A DNA stretch of 64,000 bases. Source: Ciborinia camelliae. Its lineage: Eukaryota; Ascomycota; Leotiomycetes; Helotiales; Sclerotiniaceae. A program made the position numbers and the translations under genes. Within the stretch, counting starts at the first letter, position 1. Each line of letters starts with the position of its first letter. Location of the stretch: NCBI GenBank assembly GCA_025890175.1, contig JANPYM010000005.1, positions 1,946,166-2,010,165 of the forward strand, read 5' to 3'. Below are positions 1-14,413 of the stretch, piece after piece. The notes beneath the pieces are model-generated. The model saw only the letters and a list, made by a program, of their open reading frames with translations. It made no database searches and was not told the DNA's origin.

Positions 1-1436
1 CCCCCCCAATCTCCCCCGATCCCCCAATCAAACTCCGGACGGGCGACCGTCTCGTCCGTTTGATTTTATCCCGACATTGCCTATCTACCTACGTGTGGTG
101 TGGTGTGGTAGTAGTCGTGGTCGCCACCTCATGCTGCGCATAAGGTAAAGTAAAGTCAAGGGAAAAAAGGAATCGAGAAATAATGTGATGATGATTGATG
201 TTCTCATCGCCATCGATGATGTAATGTAATGTGTGTAACCCCAGTAAATTTTATGCACGGCATTTCCCCTTGTGTAATATTCCTTTGCTTTCGTTTGTTT
301 GTTTGTTGGCCTTTTCCTTTCTTTTTGGGTTGGTTAAGCAACTACTATATAGATAGGATAGCCTGGCGTACGCCACGGGGCAGTAGTAGTAGAATGCAGC
401 CAAGAATTCGTGTGCTTCCATCCATCATACACCTGCTCAGAGGCATACTCTTGACATTTTTGTTTTTTCTTTTTTTTTTGTGTTTTATGCCTCTTGAAGC
501 TTTTAAATTTTTTTGTTGATTGTTTTGATTTTTTTACGTGTTTCTTTGATTTTTTTCGTTTTGATAATGGGAGGGATGGAAGGCGCTTCCAGGCGAACTC
601 CAATTTCCCTCCCTCCACACGCATAACCAGATGGTGCTTGTTTAAATTGATTGAACGTGCAAATGTTGATGTTACAATGTGTATAAAATGAATGAAAAAC
701 TCGCGCAAATACAGTCAATGTCTTCCTTCTTTTGGGAGAGGAAAGGATTGGGAATAAACCTGTAATGTTATGTGCTTATCACACCATTTCATTTATGTAT
801 TTGAAAGACATACTAAAAAGAGAAAGGCAGCCAACAAACAAACATTGCAGAGTTCAATTGCGGGCACGAAACAAAGGCAACAGAATATCAAAATTGATTC
901 AAATGCCCATCTTCTTTCTTTTCCTGTAAAATAAAAGATGTCCTTTTTGTTTCGAAGTGTCATGAAGCCTAAAAGCCCCCACCACCCGTTTCAAACCCCA
1001 ATGCATTGTTAAAGACAACTCCCGAAATCCCCTGGCCATAGTGTGTGCAAGAAAATGAAAACTGGGGCGTGTAAAAAAGTAGACTACCACCATCCCTTGG
1101 CCCAAATCCTCTACATAGGTAAAGAAGTGATTGACATATTGGAAATTGGAAATCGTGACCAAGGCGTGTGCATCGTGTACGGTACCGAACCGAATTGAAA
1201 AAGTACGTCTAAAAACTAGAGAAGGAAAAAGAAACAGCAGAATAAACTAAACACCAGATGCAAAACCCATATGATACATCCGCGAATGAATTAAGTAATA
1301 CGAGGTATCCTCCGATATGTCCGAGAGTGACCTTGACTATTCGCACGAGATCGATTGATTAAACACGAGGTTTAATCTAATGGTCATATTTGCTTTGCGA
1401 TGAATTAGCTGAAGATAAATGTTAGCTTGCGATCAA
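1..1436. other. Intergenic: no gene recognised downstream of CON7
   Basis: T-rich and low-complexity stretches (for example 465-560) with only short, repetitive open frames. It holds the 3' side of CON7 and possibly the end of a neighbour outside the window. I see no convincing coding or RNA gene here. Confidence 0.5.
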
Positions 1437-3279
1437 TCAAGAGGGGAAAGTGAGGGAGTAATGACATTGGTGGCTATACATGTTGTGGTTGTTTGAAGAG
1501 GCATAAGGCGACGCTGGATAACCGGTATAGTGATCCATGTTAGCTTGACTATTACCAAACTGTTGCAATTGCTGGACGCCTGAAGCTGGTGCCTGGGCTT
1601 GTTGGTATTGATTTGGGACTTGAGCGCCAGGTTGATAGTTGATAGGACCCGTGAGAGGAGGAAGTTGGACTGATCGACTTGGAGCGTAGGAACCTTGAGA
1701 TGGTGCACCCTCAGATTGAGTTTCGGGGACAGCGGCAGCACGAGCAGAGTCGGCCTCTTTACGTTGCAATTCTTCATCCTTCTTACGTTGCTTCCATTCC
1801 TTTCGAATTTCTTTGAATTCTGCGAGCACAAGACGTTAGCTTGCTAATGTTACACGGCAGATCCCGTGGAGATGGTTGCCCCTTGCTAGTGGATGAGGTT
1901 GGGGCCAACCAATGTCAGACCTAGTTCAACGCCATGTGTAGATCATCGGCAAATGGCAGACTAGCTAAACCGCCCTAACTATTTACACGATGGGAAGAAA
2001 AGTGCAAAAGCTTTGAAACAATCATTCCTGCCAATGTCTAGGTTTTATAGCACAATAAATATTTGACGATTAAAAAATAACGTACCTTCAGGTGTGCGCT
2101 TGCTTCCATGAGTCTGCATTGTTACGTGGGCATTGAGATGGTTCAATGTACCATATGCTTTCTCACATCCCTGCCATCCACACTTATACATACGTTCAAT
2201 TTCTTCATATCTTCTTCTAGGACGCTTGTGTTGCTGAGCTCCGGGGATTGGTACGAATGAATAAACCTGCGCCAGATGTCCCTGTTAAAATTTAGTTGTC
2301 CTGTAAGGCGGGATTAAAGTAATGATTGAATTGAAAAAGACGCAGTCCTCTGCGCATTGAACTGGTGCGACATGCACCTAGACCTGCCCCATAAAATGCG
2401 CGTTCGCATTCTGAGGGGGGGAGAGATGCGTATATAGACTTGATTTAAAATATGACTTACTTGATTGGATCTTTGTGGAGCTGGAGCTGCAGATGCGGGG
2501 GTTGGAGCACCGCTGACTGGGTAACCCATTCCGTTGTGAGAAGCTGGGTGATGACCTGGGTGACCGGCGTGACCAGCGTGACCGGCGTGACCGGTGTGGC
2601 CGGCATAACCTGCCCAATCCGGTCTTGGTTGTGTATACATCGCGCCGCCGGTGTGTTGTTGGGTGTAGTTGTTGTACGACACTTGGTCTTGTGTGGGGTA
2701 TGGAGAATGTGCGCCGGGGTGCGACGAGTAAGTTGGGCTCGAGGTGGCAATCGATGGATCTATAGGAACATCCTGGTCAGATTTGATTTGCGGGGTTTGA
2801 TGGTTTGAACGACCATCTTGCAAAGGTATTGACGGACTTGTTGGTTGAGCCATTCCTCCACCGCTACTACTATGATTGCTTGAAGTATATGTTCTTTGCA
2901 AATGATCAGGGAAGTTGGCTGAACGCGCCGATGAGGGGGGGAAAGCGGAACCGAACTCGGACGTTGGAGTGGCTGTTGCGGAATAATTGTTCGGTCGAAC
3001 TTCTTGCTGTGGTGTATACTGCGCAGCAGATGTATTATCTGCAGTTGATTCTTCAGATTGAGCGTCTGTAAACGCGTGTGGATAGGGCGTTTGCAAACCT
3101 GACTGCGAGTATCCGGCAGAGCCTCGTTCCATAGAGGTGTCTTTCTGACCGTTTGTATATGCCCCCAGAAGAGTACTTAAATTTGCTTCTGCTTCGTCCG
3201 GCGTCTTCTTGCTCTCAATATTGTTGGTAGTTGTAAGCAATGTATCGTTGAATGAATTATGTGAAGAGGCCAATGACAT
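1437..3279 (-). CDS. CON7: CON7-type C2H2 zinc-finger transcription regulator
   Basis: Three exons on the minus strand (3279-2461, 2281-2086, 1819-1437) join in frame to 465 residues, with GTAAGT and GTACGT donors. The first 273 residues are Ser/Thr/Pro/Gln-rich and include a Gly-His-Ala repeat. The middle exon encodes the invariant block of the CON7 family: a basic stretch, then one C2H2 finger (CGWQGC followed by 12 residues, H, 5 residues, H). The charged helix reading EFKEIRKEWKQRKK begins exactly across the second splice junction. CON7 of Magnaporthe is a nuclear regulator of morphogenesis and cell-wall genes needed for infection structures; transfer of that role to this organism is inference. 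The first acceptor could instead be about 15 nt further downstream, shortening the protein by five residues. It lies beside an unusually long gene-poor upstream interval. Confidence 0.9.
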
Positions 3280-3856
3280 ACTACAGCTAAGAAGAACTGT
3301 TGTGTATTCTTATGTATTGGAGATAAATTTTAGTAGCCGTTTGAAAGGTGGGAGGGGGAAAGACTGGACTTTTAAGCGACGCGAAAAAAAGGACTATGGT
3401 CGAGTGATGAGTATCTGCGAAGATGCCGGATGAACCAAGTTTCCAAGTTTCTTTCACCAAGTTTCTTTCGTAGCGTGAATGTTAAATAGCGTGAATGTTA
3501 AATAAACGTAGCGTAAACCTGAGTTGTAAACCTGAGTCGTAAACGTGAGTCGAAGCGTAAAGGCAGACTTGGTAGACCAATAAATTTGATTGGGTGTTGA
3601 GAGTTTCCTGGTAGGTGATGAAGAGATCAACGATTGAGTTGTGTTTAAAGTTTCCGGTCGTCCGGTAGTCAGGCAATCAAGTATGTTCAAGTGGTTGAGT
3701 TGGTTGAGTCGTCAAGAAAGGCTAGTTTTCTTTTCTTTTCTTATCGATATTGGAATCTTGAACTTGTGTGGAGAGGGCAAGACCGGATTCCCAAATATTC
3801 CCAAATATTCCGAGAACAGAAAAGACTGAAAATATATTTCCCGAGGACAGACTTGT

Positions 3857-3954
3857 GAAGATTGAAGATTGAAGATTGAAGATTGAAGATTGAGGATTGA
3901 AGATTGAGGATTGAAGATTGAAGGTTGAAGATTGAAGATTGAAGATTGAAGATT
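3857..3954 (+). repeat. Heptanucleotide tandem array, 14 units of GAAGATT
   Basis: Fourteen contiguous 7-bp units. Eleven are GAAGATT, two are GAGGATT and one is GAAGGTT. The array sits about 580 bp upstream of the CON7 start codon. The purine-rich strand could in principle adopt unusual structures. Confidence 0.9.
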
Positions 3955-4900
3955 GCGGGTTGACTATTGGATTGAGGATTGATGATTGAATCAAGCACTA
4001 CACTACACTACAATAGGTAGTATGTAGGTAGATTGAAGCACTAGATCTATCTAGTGCAGCAAGTCACTGGACAAATTCCGGTTTCTAGTAGTATGTATGT
4101 CTGAGTACCTAGGTAATTAATTAATACCTTGATTGGATGTAAATTATCAAGTCACTAGGCAACTGACTAGTAAAGGTAACTGACTAGTAAAAGTCACTAG
4201 AGGAAAGAAGGCAAGGTAAGGTAGGGTAGGACAGAATAGGATAGGACAGAATAGGATAGGATTTGTCGTTCAGATGGATGTTCTTTACCTTTTGGTTACA
4301 CTCTCTTTCCTTTTCTTTCTCGGTAGCTTGACTAGCTTGACTAGCTTGACGTGACTTGACTTGACCTGATTTGATTTGGTGTGAGTCGAGTGGTCGATTG
4401 AGTGGATGGTGGATGGTGGAGGGTGGATGGTGGTGGCTTCTTCCAAATAATAAAGGAAAAGGGAAAGGGAACTCTGAACTCTTATTATTCATGCAAGAGA
4501 AAAAAAAGTGAGAAGAAAAAGAGTTTTGTGGAGAAGCAGGCAATAAGAAGTGGCTGATGCTGAGTGCTGATGCCGATGCTGATGCAGGTAGGTGCTGAGA
4601 TACTAGCTGGAGGTAGGTCCCTGGTAGGTAGAGGGAGGGATGGATGGATTTAGGTTGGATGGATGGATGGAGGTATTTAAAATAGATGCCTCAGTACCGT
4701 CCGACCGTATCAGTTGGATGGGTCTACAATAATGTAGGTAGTGGACGGAGGACGGAGGACGGAGGATGTATCTGTAGCCACCTGTAGCCACCGGTAGCCG
4801 TATAGGTGAATTAATTGACTGAATTGATTGATCAATGATTGATTGATTGTTTGAAATTTGTTAATGAAGAAATTATTATGTCTCCACAATAAATAACAAA

Positions 4901-4947
4901 GTTCAATTCAGTTCAATTCAATTCAATTCAATTCAATTCAATTCAAT
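4901..4947 (+). repeat. ATTCA pentanucleotide microsatellite
   Basis: About nine units of ATTCA/GTTCA in a row, followed by decayed copies to about 5005. Non-coding. Confidence 0.85.
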
Positions 4948-7900
4948 CCAATAATCCAATCCAATTAAATCAATTCAATCAGATTCAATTCAATCCGATT
5001 CAATTCAGTTTTCAATCTTCACCCGCAAAATTGATAAATGCAGGCAGAAAAAAAGGTGGCAAATCTTTTTGTTTACTCGGTAAAAAAAAAAAAAAGATGT
5101 AATAGGTACCAGGGTAAAGGTGGTACAGTAGGTATTGTTGATAGCCGGAGTCTGGACTCGCTGTACTCGGTACCCACAATCAAGCTCTTGGCTCTCGAGC
5201 CTTTACATACAAGGTAAGAAGATAGCGCTGTGACTGTTTAGTGTGATTATACCTAGGTAGTAGTGCGATTCTCTTTTAGTGAATATTTTGAGTGCCGGCC
5301 GTAGATGTAGATGGATGTCTGTGTTCTTTCTTTTTCCGAAATAAAATAAATTATAATATAATACTTTCAGTTTTTTTATTTTGGCTTTGTTGCAACCGTT
5401 ATGGGAAACAGTGGAATGAATGGTGGAATCGGAAAATCCTAGAGTGAGGTAGACTGGTAGGACTGGAAGACTGATCGACGGATCAACAGATCGACTTGCA
5501 GATTTGACTTTACTTGAGTAGGAAGTAATTTGTTAGATGATTTAGAACCTTCGAAAGCTGAATGGATCTAGGATGGATGGATGGGATTGCAGTAAATAGT
5601 AATGGGGAAAAAGAATTGCTGGTATCCGGTAACCGGTATGCTTGATTGGAATTCCGAATGTGGGGACTGGGAATTCCTTTCTCTTGTCTTGTCTTTCAAA
5701 GGGAACAGAAATGAAAAGTATTGGCCGAGTCCTCTGGTGATTGTTGAGATTCTACAAATAATAATGAATCATTAGAAAACCAATCCTATCAACCCTTGTC
5801 TTGTCTTTGCTGTGGGGGGATTGGACGATATTCTTTCCTTTTTCGAGAATCAAGACTCTGGATGAATGGATGATGCACTTACGGAGACTTTCGATATGTC
5901 AGAATTAAACCTTTCCAGGTTGCCCTTTCAAATGCTCAAATAGGTATGCGCATATGCTCACAAGACCTATGCTGTTGACTATGAGAGTGTCTGTGTCCGG
6001 TAATGGAAATGGGAATACCTAGTTGTTCGAAGCGCCGCTAGACTTCAAAATCCAGATAGATAGATGCTGGGTAAGTACTTTGGTACTTTGGTACTTGGTA
6101 CTTGAGTGTTGAGTACTTGGCCCTTGGTCCTTGAGTACCCGTGGACCTATTTGCTGGGACCGAAATGTGTGACACTATGCCTTTCTGCGCTAAGAGTTTT
6201 TGATCAGCTGATTAATGCGAGGATCTCGCAGTAGGTACAGCACAATTACCTTTGTTAGTACTCTTTCTTCTTTGTCCTCTAGCTTAGGATTAAGCCCAAG
6301 AAAGTAAGTCAGTCTTGGAGTGATTGGGTTTTAGATCGTCAAGATGATGCAACGATGCAATGATGCCTTGCAAGGTTGTCACAATTCTTTTCAATCGATC
6401 CTTGGTAGGAGCCGTTAAAACCTTATTTTTGATAACTTCTGAGAGTTTTGATTTTCTCACAGATTCAAACTTCACACGGGATTTCCGGTATTTCCTCGTC
6501 GCAATGGGCGGTGATGTGAATCAATCTTTGATTCGATCAGGTCAAAAGTTCAGAACACTTTGCTGAGAGGGGGAAGCCAAACTCAAAAGTATTTCAAATA
6601 TTTGACATACAGAATCAAGAGCAATTCGTATGGAGATCAGAACAATTGGGATATCTTCAGAAGGTGATAAGAAAGTAGTATGTCGGGGTCTTGCTGTCTT
6701 GAGAAAACCGAGAGTCTGCTTGATAATACAGTCAAATTTCATGTTCAATTAACTTGTAAAACGAAGGTGTACATGAAACGCACCTGTTCCTAGATCCTTT
6801 TCTTGGATTGAATTAACATCTAGTTCCCTTGAAAACAACACCGTTGTCGTCTTGTATGGTCCTCCTGTCCGGCTAATCTTTGTTCCCAATGGTTCAATGG
6901 GTAGACTCGAAATTCGAAATAAGGAGGAGGCTTGTGCTGCAACTCTTCTAAATAGAAGATGTTTGCTGTTATTCCCGGCGCTGATATCTATCAATCTTGC
7001 CGTAATGGGTTTCGCAGGTTCTAGAATTATGATCAATCAACCACAAGTACCAAGTACTTTAGAGTTTCTAGATTGGTGATGGTAGTTGGATGGTCTGGTC
7101 TGGTCTGTTTGTGCTCGACCTTCACCGGCAAACGGCAGAAATACCCACGACGCGTCGTGATCTCTTATATCAATAAATAATTCTCGAAAGTGGGTTGAGA
7201 AGTAGAAGTTTCGCGTTTCGCAGGACTTCTAATTCGTATCTTCGTGATGAAGAATTGAAATTGAGATGGAGATTGTGCCGACTAGGTAGTCACAAAGGTG
7301 CTTTGGTAATATGTTGTGTTGTGATTGATGGTATATTTGTTTTTGGTTTTGGTGGCAGGGCAGGGCAGAGCAGAGCAGAGCAGAGTTCCTAGGTGAAGAC
7401 TGATATAAAAAAAGGTATGTTGGGCCCGCAAAAATTATTAATCTTGGACAACTTTTATCTGTCAGTACAGAGTCAATGAAGATTGGGTGAAGCAAATGCG
7501 CATAAGGCGCAAATGCACTCTTGACGAAAGAGATCAAAAAATCTTCTTCCGACACAGAGGTTTTGAAGCTTCAAAAGTTATTTGATATCGATTGATTGAT
7601 ATCGATATCGTTGTTGACATTCCCATAGGGATATTGTTTAAATGGAAGCTAACTTACATTGACTAGCGCAGAGATGGATATCAAAAAGCCTCGGATGAAT
7701 GAATCCCCTTGGCAAGCCCCTGCACGAATTCGTTGTTAAGCAGGTAATAAGTAGTAGGTAGTCTCAATACCTACTAATACTATACACGTGATATCAATTG
7801 AGTATTCGACAGGAAGCTTGAGTGCCTTGAGATCAGCAATTTAACGGAATTTGAGAATAGATGATTCTAATGTTATCTATCTCGAGGATTCCGTAGGGAT

Positions 7901-9965
7901 ACTGCACTCTGCCGATAGTGTGGCGGTGGTGTTGATGGAGGGGATGATTGAGCAACGCTTGTGTAGGCGACCCAGACGTGCGGGAAGAGACTATGATTTG
8001 GTTTCTCTGGGGCGAAAAATTAGTCTAAGGAATGAAGCCAGAGCTAGATCAGGCGTTTGTTTTCGACGACAAATAATCGCGCGCTTCGTTTCAAGTCTTC
8101 ACAATGGTGCTACTCCAATCCAAGTCTAGGAGTTGCTTTAGTAGGCTTGGGAAGGGAGTTCGTTTGTCGTAATAATAAGGTAATAACAGGGCACAAGCAA
8201 TACAGTACAGTAGTGCTAGGTAGATAGATCATGGATGGAGAGGTGGGAGGGAGACTAACTAGCTACTGACGTGCGTGCGGCGTAATGGCCCTGCTTTGTG
8301 TTCAACACTTATTATTTTGTTCTTCACTATCTTCACTGTCTTCACTGTGGGTTGTGACTGAGTTGTCTCTCTCGGAGGTAATTGGGACCAGGAGATCAAA
8401 AAAGGATTAGATGGTTCAGGAGGTTCGATCTACGTGGAGTGGCCTTCGAGTCGGTCATAAAATTACGGTACTCGCGCGAATGATGCTTAGAAGTTAGAAG
8501 GAATTTGGGGTTCTAGTGAAAAATATTTCGAAGGCTTGGGCTGAGAGATGCGTGTCAACCCTGAACATGCGTGCTTTTAGCGTCAAAAAATCGAGAGGTG
8601 TGGGTGACTATGGATGAGTGTGTGTGCCAAGGATGCAAATGTAACGAATAGAACGAATCATATATGGCTTTCAGTATAGACAGCGGTCGGCCAGATTTCA
8701 CGGGATGTGACGGGAGAGACGAGGATTAAAAAAGCTCAAGAACGTCAGTCGGTGACATTTCCTCACTCAATGCTTAACCAGGGGATCCACGTTTATCCAA
8801 GGACGGAGAATTTTGACCGAATCACTTTCGACCTACCATTATTGGCAAATTGAACCTTGAGGTCGTGAACGAAGTATTGAAATTGAATCGTTTGAATGGG
8901 ATGATGGGAGCATACAATTTCTAGGATTTTGCGATGCGACGATGCGACAATAGGACAACAGGACAATCGTACAATGGGGCAATGGCGTGTGAGAAAGATT
9001 ACAAATAAACCCACATGTAGGTGGTGAGAGTGGCTCATACAGTACATGATCGATTGGCATCATCTAGGAAATTATAGATAAAAAGCAGATATATCTGATA
9101 TGCATAATCCTCAAATTTTCTTGGCAATGGTGGGAATAAACCTACCTGTCAACTTATTAGTCTCTCGTTTCTCGTTTCTCGTTTCGACAATGAAGGGGCC
9201 CAAAAGGGGGGATTGGGGGCTGCAGCTAGTGGATAAATTGTCAACTTGTCATCCGGTTAAGGCAAGTAAGTTATGTGGCGGGTAGCTCAACTCCATGATA
9301 GAAAACTCCAACCAAATTCAATATGTAAGATTACATGATGTTACATGTACCTATCATGTACTGTTACTACCTGCTGTATAATTCAAACCATGAATGCGGA
9401 TCGTTGATCATCTGGGAAGTAGGTAGGGTCCTTGATTCCTTATGCGACGAGGAAAATTTTGTTCCTCCGAACAATAGCCTACCGCTGAAGGATTTCGCGA
9501 CTCGCCTTGCTCATTTTCTCTCCCTCCATCTCTTGATTAGTGCAGGTGGCATGTGATATGTACAGTAGATGCTTCTCTGTCTTGTTTGTTCGTACAGGAG
9601 TACGTAGCCAACACACAGAAATTGAGAATTGAGGATTGAATTGAGTGATGGCAAGCTTCACATAAGTTGACAGATATTCTTCTCTCGCTGTCTGTTGTTT
9701 TTTGGCTGCATTCATTATTTCACCAATGATTCATTCACACTTACTTTCTGTCATAATAGATGATTCGGGAATTTACTGGATTCGTCGGAATAACAGTTTG
9801 TCCTTCCATGAGCAATGAAATGGCGTGTTTATTGGCTGACACGCGTGGGTTCACCTAATCCAGATGATTCACCTTGCGTTTAATTCTCATTTGGGATTTG
9901 GCATGACTAGGTAGGTGTTCAGCTTGCCTTGCCTTGCCGTTGCCGAGATTGAAGCTATCATCAGA

Positions 9966-9995
9966 TTTGATTTGATTTGATTTGATTTGATTTGA
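9966..9995 (+). repeat. TTTGA pentanucleotide microsatellite
   Basis: Six perfect TTTGA units in the gene-poor interval. Confidence 0.85.
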
Positions 9996-11859
9996 ATGCT
10001 TGCTGTGAAGAGCAATCGATGCGAATTACCATTTGTAGACGAACGTTGCAGTCACTCAGATCACTTTTTTGTCTCTCTCAGCTGACCAACAAATAAATAT
10101 ACATGGCACCAGGGGGGAATTTGCCCACTTTCAAACTCTATGCCCGCAAATTTCCCTGTTCTTCCGCCCTCTTCCCCTCTTTACAACTTTTCATCTCCAC
10201 TCTTGTCCCATAATTCGTCTTCTAAGATGATTAAAAGATGATCAATTCGGATATACCCAGCCAACGAATTGAACAATTGTCCGTGACTTCCGCCGACATG
10301 ATCCAGAGAGTCGAGACGGGGTGTGAGCATCGTGGATTAATATTGTAATAATGTAGGATTAATGGGGTAGGGTAGGTCATTCTATGAATCCTTCGATGGA
10401 CAACGAGTGATCGCACGAGGTGACGAGAAACATTTTACCCTTCGGCTCCACTATCTTGTAGTACTCCATACTCGCAACATCGACTAAAAGAGGAGAAACC
10501 AATTGCAAATCCATCCATCGTCGAATGTAATTTTCGGAAGAGCGGACATTATTGACTGCCACCAAGGTCACAAATGCAGAGCAACATCTATCTCACTCAC
10601 ATCTTGGGCAAGGGTTCGCTGGGATAGGATAGATGTGATATGCGGTTCTACGCCTGCAGGTTTCCTTTCCTCACTCGGTGAGATGTGTGGCTGAAAGGGC
10701 GCAGATGCAAGAGTGGGAGAAATGATGAGTTGAGTCTTGAGTGGTGCGAGGGGAGGGAGGGATTTCTGATTCCCCCAAGTTGCGGGATTGAAATTGGAGA
10801 AAGTTATGTTATCTTGATTGAGACTTGCACTTTTTTGAAGACATGTCGTTCAAAAATAAACCTTGAGATATCTAAGATCTTAGCTCTCAGATAAGCATTT
10901 TTATGGTACTGGATAGTGTTGTGCGCTTGAAGTCGTGGCTATGTGTCTACTAAAATCGTTCACCCGCAGTAGCAGCTCCCGACATAACGGTCATGGGAAT
11001 CTCATTAGCAGGCTTTGATTTAGTTGTCTGTCATCCATGTCTGTGAGTGGTGGAAGCGACTTACTAAGGGATAGAAATGGGAAAAGCATCATTTTAAAAG
11101 GCGACGCCAAAGGACCAGGGGAAAATGAGACTAGATAGATCGCCATTTAGGGGCGATCTAATAGTAACTTTTTGATATCAGATTTCATATCTAAAATTTA
11201 GATATCAACAACGAACTCTTTGAATAACTTCATCATAATAGTACAGTACAGTAATAAATGCTGTAAACAGAGAGCAACGACAACATTGCAAACAATGATC
11301 TTCCACGTTCCCACGTTCCGCCCCCAAGAAACTTTGACTGGGATAAAAAATGAAAATATGATATATCAGTTTTTTGTTTTCAAATTTTCATCGTCTGGAT
11401 GAAAAGGTCTGTCTCCGTACTCACACCTAGCAACTTCCATTACCTATAGTATTTATTATCTTTCCTCAATTCTACTCTACCTGAGTGAGTACCTATGTGC
11501 GACACGACAATCCACACCAGGCCACTCACCCCATCGAATTGGATTACACCTTCCGACCCTTTTGAGGTTCTCGTATATATTGACGAAACAAATGGATATG
11601 GGGGGTCACAAGAATCCTTGGAAGCACAGTGCACACACATAAACATTACATTTCTCGGACGTTACGAGTACGGTATAGGGATCACGAAAATCTTATCACC
11701 CAATCATTTAGCCCCCAAATCTTGATTTTTTTTTCTCATCGAAGAGAGGAATGGACAACGCAAGAGTTGAAATGAGTTGAGTTGAGTTGACTTGCGAATT
11801 CCCACAAGTACGTACAGTACGTACCTGTAGTAGGCTGAGGACAACACCATATCCATGAG

Positions 11860-11960
11860 TATCCATACCTAGGTATCCATATCCATATCTACTCCGTATA
11901 TCCATATCCATCCATACCTAGGTATCCATATCTATATCCATATCTATATCCATATCCATC
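11860..11960 (+). repeat. TCCATA hexanucleotide degenerate array
   Basis: Imperfect TCCATA/TCTATA units, interrupted twice by TACCTAGGTA palindromes. Non-coding. Confidence 0.75.
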
Positions 11961-14353
11961 CATGTCATGCCATCTTGCCATACCCAACTTTCTCATGCAT
12001 GCTTGTTGAATGGATTTGAACAATGAGCAATGAACTGACCAGTAACCAGTGACCAGCCTCCCATGTACATACAGTAATAATTACGCAGGCCGTAAGTAGG
12101 CTGATAGGAATAAATATTTTTCGGCGAAATGATGATACCCGGTACAGACGCAGTACGTAAAACGACCGGGAAATCCTCTTCCCTGAGTTTCCCTCTCATC
12201 TAATTATAATATGACCCTTGGACATTTGTGAACGGAAACTGTGAGAACATTGGATCTCTAATAATAATCCCCAAATTCTTATCGTGTTTGTGTTACTTGA
12301 TGGCAACTTCACTTGCCAATCAGAACATTTCAATATCGAAATATCATCAAAATGTATCTCCAAGGAACTACCTAGGGAGGAACTAGGAAGTAAGAAGAGA
12401 GAGGACCTTTTGGTGTCGTTAAAAACTGCACGAAATGATAATAAATTAATAATAATAGAGAATTATTCGGATCTTTGATATTAACCTTGGGCAAAAAAAG
12501 TGTGGACAGTGGACATCCATGATGTATGTCAACTGTATATCGAGTCTCGAGTACCGTTCTCCGTACGGTAGATTATTGTGCAGTTGCAGCGGCCGCCAGT
12601 AGATCAGCAGTAGACAGAACTTGGCAAGATGGAACTGAGTTACTAAACAGTAAAAATATATACAATAATATATACAATATATACACTACTGTAATTCGAT
12701 TTTAACCTTAACCTACCTGACTTTTCCAGTTTCTTCGTATACGCTCGTGTTTAGAGTTTCCATTAGCCTACTACAATGGAGTAGCCAATTATCAACTTAC
12801 TGTAGGTATGATGTATGATAGATGGATGTATCATGTATTCATGTATTATGTGGGTATCATCAACGGCCTGGTTCGGGTAGTACTTGAAAAAGAGACTTGA
12901 AGACGGGAGCTATTTATTACTGTATTGTATATAGATAGGTTGATTAGCTTCCGCTTTTCAAGTGTATATGGGTAGGCACCTATAGATTGATAGGTATCTA
13001 CCTATATATTCAACATATGTATCGATATATTGACAATAATAATAATGTTAATAATGATAGAGTAATAATAATATCAATAATAGAAATAATATCAATAATA
13101 TCCCTCAGTCCACTGAGTGCTGATACCCTGAACCCGTTCGCCAGGTGGATTTCTCAACATGGATGGGCAATTGGCATTGATCTCACTCACTTCTTCTTTC
13201 GTACATATTCCAAATGGAATGTCTAAATGTAGACTCTCGTCCGAAAATCACATCTACATGGTAACATGGGACTGGCTCTCTTTTGTATAACCATGCGAAT
13301 GCGAACTTGGCACGCTCAACAACCATAAACACCTGGGCACACCTCGATTGGATCCACTGGTGATCTCTTCTCTGAGTTCTCTCCTCTCCTGGGCCCTTGG
13401 CTCTCTCCATTCGTCAATCACATCACCCACCACCATCATACTCAAGTCTCCGATCTCCAGGGTGGTATCTATTTGTGTGAACGGGTCACGGGTGTGCCTT
13501 CCTCCTTCCCAATTCTGTTATGCGTCGGTTCGCTTCTTCACTCTTAACGGGAATTCTATACACCAACACCAAAAGGCTTCTCGAATCTCACTCAGCAAGG
13601 CTTCTGATTGCTTCAATCTTCCAGCCACCGACATGGGTTACACAAAGATATCTACCTATATAATACCATAATACCATAGTACAGCTGGAGGAACCTTACT
13701 TCATTACTCCATCCACACCCCAAGAGTAATTCAACTACTCCCAAGAGCTAATCCCAATACCCCATGCCACTAATAAAGAAAGTTCAATTTATTTTTATAC
13801 CTTTTGCAAAGAAAGACTTGATCTAAACTCAAATGCGGGTATGTACTACTATAGTATGAACACCCACCGTGCACTGCAAATAATCTGTAACAACATTATT
13901 AACAATGGCCCTCTTCTGCAACTTACAAGACACCTTAGACTTCCCGATTTTAGATCCAATCGACGAGCGCACTTCCGCCAGGCTCTTGGCTCGAAGTTCT
14001 TGTCCTAATCCTTGCACCATGAGATCGCTCGCGGCAATGCTGGTGGCACAACCCAAAGGAAACGCAGGCCTGAGCGCTACCAGCAGGTTGTACCATATAG
14101 TCTTTTGTGCAGATGCTAGCCTTCACATATGATCTCGTGTGTGTATATCTATGGGGCAGAAGGTTTGTACACAATGCACAAGTGCACAGTGCGCACTGCC
14201 ACACTCAGACTTACTCGATTCGAGCAAGTATTATTCTCCCAGGGCTGCAAGTCTGCAAGATGAATCACCAACTGTCTTTTTTCTCTCTTCAGGATCGATC
14301 AACGTTATAAGTCTGAGGGCATGAATAACTTTAGGTCTTGGCATCAATCCGAA

Positions 14354-14413
14354 AGCAATGAGCAATGAGCAATGAGCAATAATCTACAATGTACAATGTA
14401 CAATGTACAATGT
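14354..14413 (+). repeat. Two adjacent 7-bp tandem arrays
   Basis: AGCAATG is repeated almost four times at 14354-14380. After a 5-bp spacer, ACAATGT is repeated four times at 14386-14413. The two units differ but have the same 7-bp period. Confidence 0.85.

Larger units (their letters stand above)
3280..5220. promoter_or_regulatory. CON7 upstream region with dense tandem repeats
   Basis: No gene is visible. It contains a duplicated 16-mer near 3473-3504, three copies of a 13-mer near 3513-3552, fourteen 7-bp units at 3857-3954, GGAT/GGTA-rich runs near 4400-4800 and an ATTCA pentamer array at 4901-4947. It probably holds the CON7 leader and promoter, but no specific factor site can be named from sequence alone. 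Confidence 0.45.

Noticed and set aside
3857..3954. Regular short repeats as a possible CRISPR array or telomere-like tract
   Set aside because: Units are contiguous with no spacers, and the 7-mer is not a telomere repeat; this is a eukaryotic microsatellite.
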